Position numbers and translations under genes: made by a program. Source: Hamiltosporidium tvaerminnensis (lineage: Eukaryota > Microsporidia > Dubosqiidae). From it: a DNA stretch of 64,000 nt. Location of the stretch: contig CM061250.1 in the NCBI GenBank assembly GCA_022605425.2, positions 124,001 through 188,000 of the forward strand, given 5' to 3'. The notes beneath the pieces were generated by a model that saw only the letters and a list, made by a program, of their open reading frames with translations, was not told where the DNA came from and ran no database searches. Position 1 is the first letter of the stretch. Every line of letters starts with the position of its first letter. Positions 62,458-64,000 of this stretch are shown piece by piece.

Positions 62458-64000
62458 TTAAGATTTTAAATCTAAAGAATCATTTTGAAATTTTTCTGGG
62501 AAAAGATCTTTTATTTTTTTAATGACAATTTGATATTTAATATAATTTTTTTCGGAAAATATTTTTGCAAATTTAAATACATCTATTTGTTTTAAGGGGG
62601 AGTCTTTAGTAGATGTTTCATTTGGAGATGGGTCATTTGTAGATGGTTTTTTTAGAGATGGGTGATTCTGAGATGGTTTTTTTAGAGGGGGATCATTTGT
62701 AGATGGGTGATTTAGAGATGGGTCATTTGTAGATGGTTTTTTTAGAGATGGGTGATTCTGAGATGGTTCTTTTGTAGATGGGTCACTCAAACTTGATTTA
62801 CTCGAACTTGGTTTACTCAAACCTGATTTACTCAAACCTGATTTACTTGAATCTGATTTACTCAAATCTTCTTCCTTAAAATCTTCTTCCTTAAAATCTG
62901 ATTCCTTTATAAGGGATTCTTTTAAGAGTGGAATTAATTCTTCTGGGAATTTGGAAAATTCAAAAAGTGGAATTTTAAGAAAATTTTGGTCAAATTCTGT
63001 AAATTTTAAAAAGATAGAATTAGGAAATACCAAATACGGTTTTTTACCTATAAATCCTTCTTCTTCACTTTCACTATTACTATCTATCCAGTCATTATTA
63101 CTATAAGAGTCTTCTTCTTCCTCTTCGTCTGTAGATCCTATATCATCTGCATCTTCTGTATCTTCCCATTCTATTTCAGAATCAAATTCATAATCTATTG
63201 AATCTGAAAGTTTTTGTAGTGAATTTTTACAGTTTATTTTGTCTTTAAAACCGTAAAATGGTGGTCGTATGGAATCGTGGAATTTAATAAATGTAAGTTT
63301 TTTTGGATTTTCTATATCTTTTGGTTTTCTTAATGTAAATTGTCCTTGGAATCGTGGATCATTTCTTTTATAAACAGTTACGTTTTCATCAAAAATTAGG
63401 GGAATAAAACGACCTTTAAATTCTGTATTTGTAGATTCTTTTTTGTTTTCTTTTTTTGCAAATAATAATAATGTTTGATTGTTTTTAATTTGTGAAGATT
63501 TTGAATTGCTTGTGGATTTTCTTTTTTGATCGTTGTTTATGGTTTTTTCCTTTTCTTTATTATTATTTGAAGATTTGTTCAATAATTCATTCTTCTGATA
63601 TTCAAGTAGGCTTTTTTCCTTTTCTTTATTATTATTTGAAGATTTGTTCAATAATTCATTCTCTTGTTCGTCAAGTAGGCTTTTTTCTATTTCTTTATTA
63701 TTTAAGGATTTGTTCAATAATTCATTCTCTTGTTCGTCAAATAAGTTTTTTTCCTTTTCTTTATTATTTAAGGATTTGTTTAATAATTTATTCTCTTGTT
63801 CGTCAAGTAGGCTTTTTTCCTTTTCTTTATTATCTTTCATTGAATTATCTAACGTTTTTCTTTTTTGATCTTCAAGTATGATTTTCTCTAATATTTTATT
63901 ATCATTAATTAAACTATCTAATAATTTCTTCTTCTGATCTTCAAGTAAGCTTTTTTCTATTTCTTTATTACTATTTAATAAATTATCTAATGATTTGCTT
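62458..64000 (-). CDS. Chromatin assembly factor 1 large subunit (p150/Cac1), 5'-partial
   Basis: The frame is open to the window end, so the start lies outside; at least 514 residues. CAF-1 deposits H3-H4 behind replication forks. The signature acidic block is clear: LTFIKFHDSIRPPFYGF (63250-63300), then SIDYEFDSEIEWEDTEDADD and a Glu/Asp run. Upstream is a Lys/Glu-rich region with about six repeats of NKEKEKSLLDEQENELLNKS (24 residues or so), equivalent in position to the KER helix that binds DNA. Downstream are Ser/Lys/Pro repeats (KKPSTNDPS, SKSGLSKS) and then a folded C-terminal segment (IDVFKFAKIFSEKNYIKYQI), possibly the winged-helix domain. Low-complexity repeats make up about half of the protein. 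Confidence 0.8.
   Translation of the reverse strand, partial: SKSLDNLLNSNKEIEKSLLEDQKKKLLDSLINDNKILEKIILEDQKRKTLDNSMKDNKEKEKSLLDEQENKLLNKSLNNKEKEKNLFDEQENELLNKSLNNKEIEKSLLDEQENELLNKSSNNNKEKEKSLLEYQKNELLNKSSNNNKEKEKTINNDQKRKSTSNSKSSQIKNNQTLLLFAKKENKKESTNTEFKGRFIPLIFDENVTVYKRNDPRFQGQFTLRKPKDIENPKKLTFIKFHDSIRPPFYGFKDKINCKNSLQKLSDSIDYEFDSEIEWEDTEDADDIGSTDEEEEEDSYSNNDWIDSNSESEEEGFIGKKPYLVFPNSIFLKFTEFDQNFLKIPLFEFSKFPEELIPLLKESLIKESDFKEEDFKEEDLSKSDSSKSGLSKSGLSKPSSSKSSLSDPSTKEPSQNHPSLKKPSTNDPSLNHPSTNDPPLKKPSQNHPSLKKPSTNDPSPNETSTKDSPLKQIDVFKFAKIFSEKNYIKYQIVIKKIKDLFPEKFQNDSLDLKS

Overview
This is a eukaryotic window, almost certainly from a microsporidian fungus with a large, AT-rich, transposon-loaded genome. 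The evidence is an RNA polymerase II largest subunit with YSPTSPS heptads, very compact versions of core eukaryotic genes (eL36, p24/emp24, Pch2, LCB1, a protein O-mannosyltransferase, CAF-1 p150, an ER PDI-like protein), no recognisable introns, and a CCC/GGG-type motif directly before many start codons. The gene set, the retroelements and the CACCC/GGGTGTTA low-complexity spacers bring Hamiltosporidium-type Daphnia parasites to mind, but that genus call is inference. About two thirds of the window is non-coding or decayed.

Layout. 1-9.6 kb: an unknown ORF, a broken primase-helicase (PrimPol plus D5-like SF3 helicase) of DNA-virus or mobile-element type, an unrelated pseudogene, a decayed Ty3/gypsy gag-protease with a probable 3' LTR, and a C-rich repeat tract. 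9.6-17.6 kb: an AT-rich gene desert. 17.6-24 kb: a dispersed repeat, then a small gene cluster (unknown 101-aa protein, p24 cargo receptor, LINE fragment, EF-hand protein, Pch2 with an in-frame stop, a 56-aa membrane protein). 26.4-30.4 kb: a 5'-truncated LINE on the minus strand and a basic protein with two copies of a fungal domain. 31.8-36.7 kb: a second dispersed repeat family and a divergent protein kinase with a signal-peptide-like N-terminus. 37.7-46.8 kb: the densest part, with an ER thioredoxin-fold protein, a 77-aa protein, serine palmitoyltransferase LCB1, ribosomal protein eL36 and a PMT, separated by tandem repeats. 46.8-55 kb: a transposon graveyard (Tc1/mariner, gypsy integrase, a LINE with target-site duplications, a solo dispersed repeat). 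55.5-64 kb: RPB1 with large minisatellite-encoded insertions, then the CAF-1 large subunit running off the window end.

Functional picture. The living genes are housekeeping: transcription (RPB1), chromatin assembly (CAF-1), translation (eL36), meiosis/HORMA remodelling (Pch2) and a secretory-pathway set (p24, PDI-like, PMT, LCB1). The genes are not organised in operons. Shared features are the start-proximal CCC motif and low-complexity flanks that are C-rich on the coding strand upstream and G-rich downstream. I found no tRNA, rRNA or CRISPR. All functional calls rest on motif recognition by eye, without database searches.
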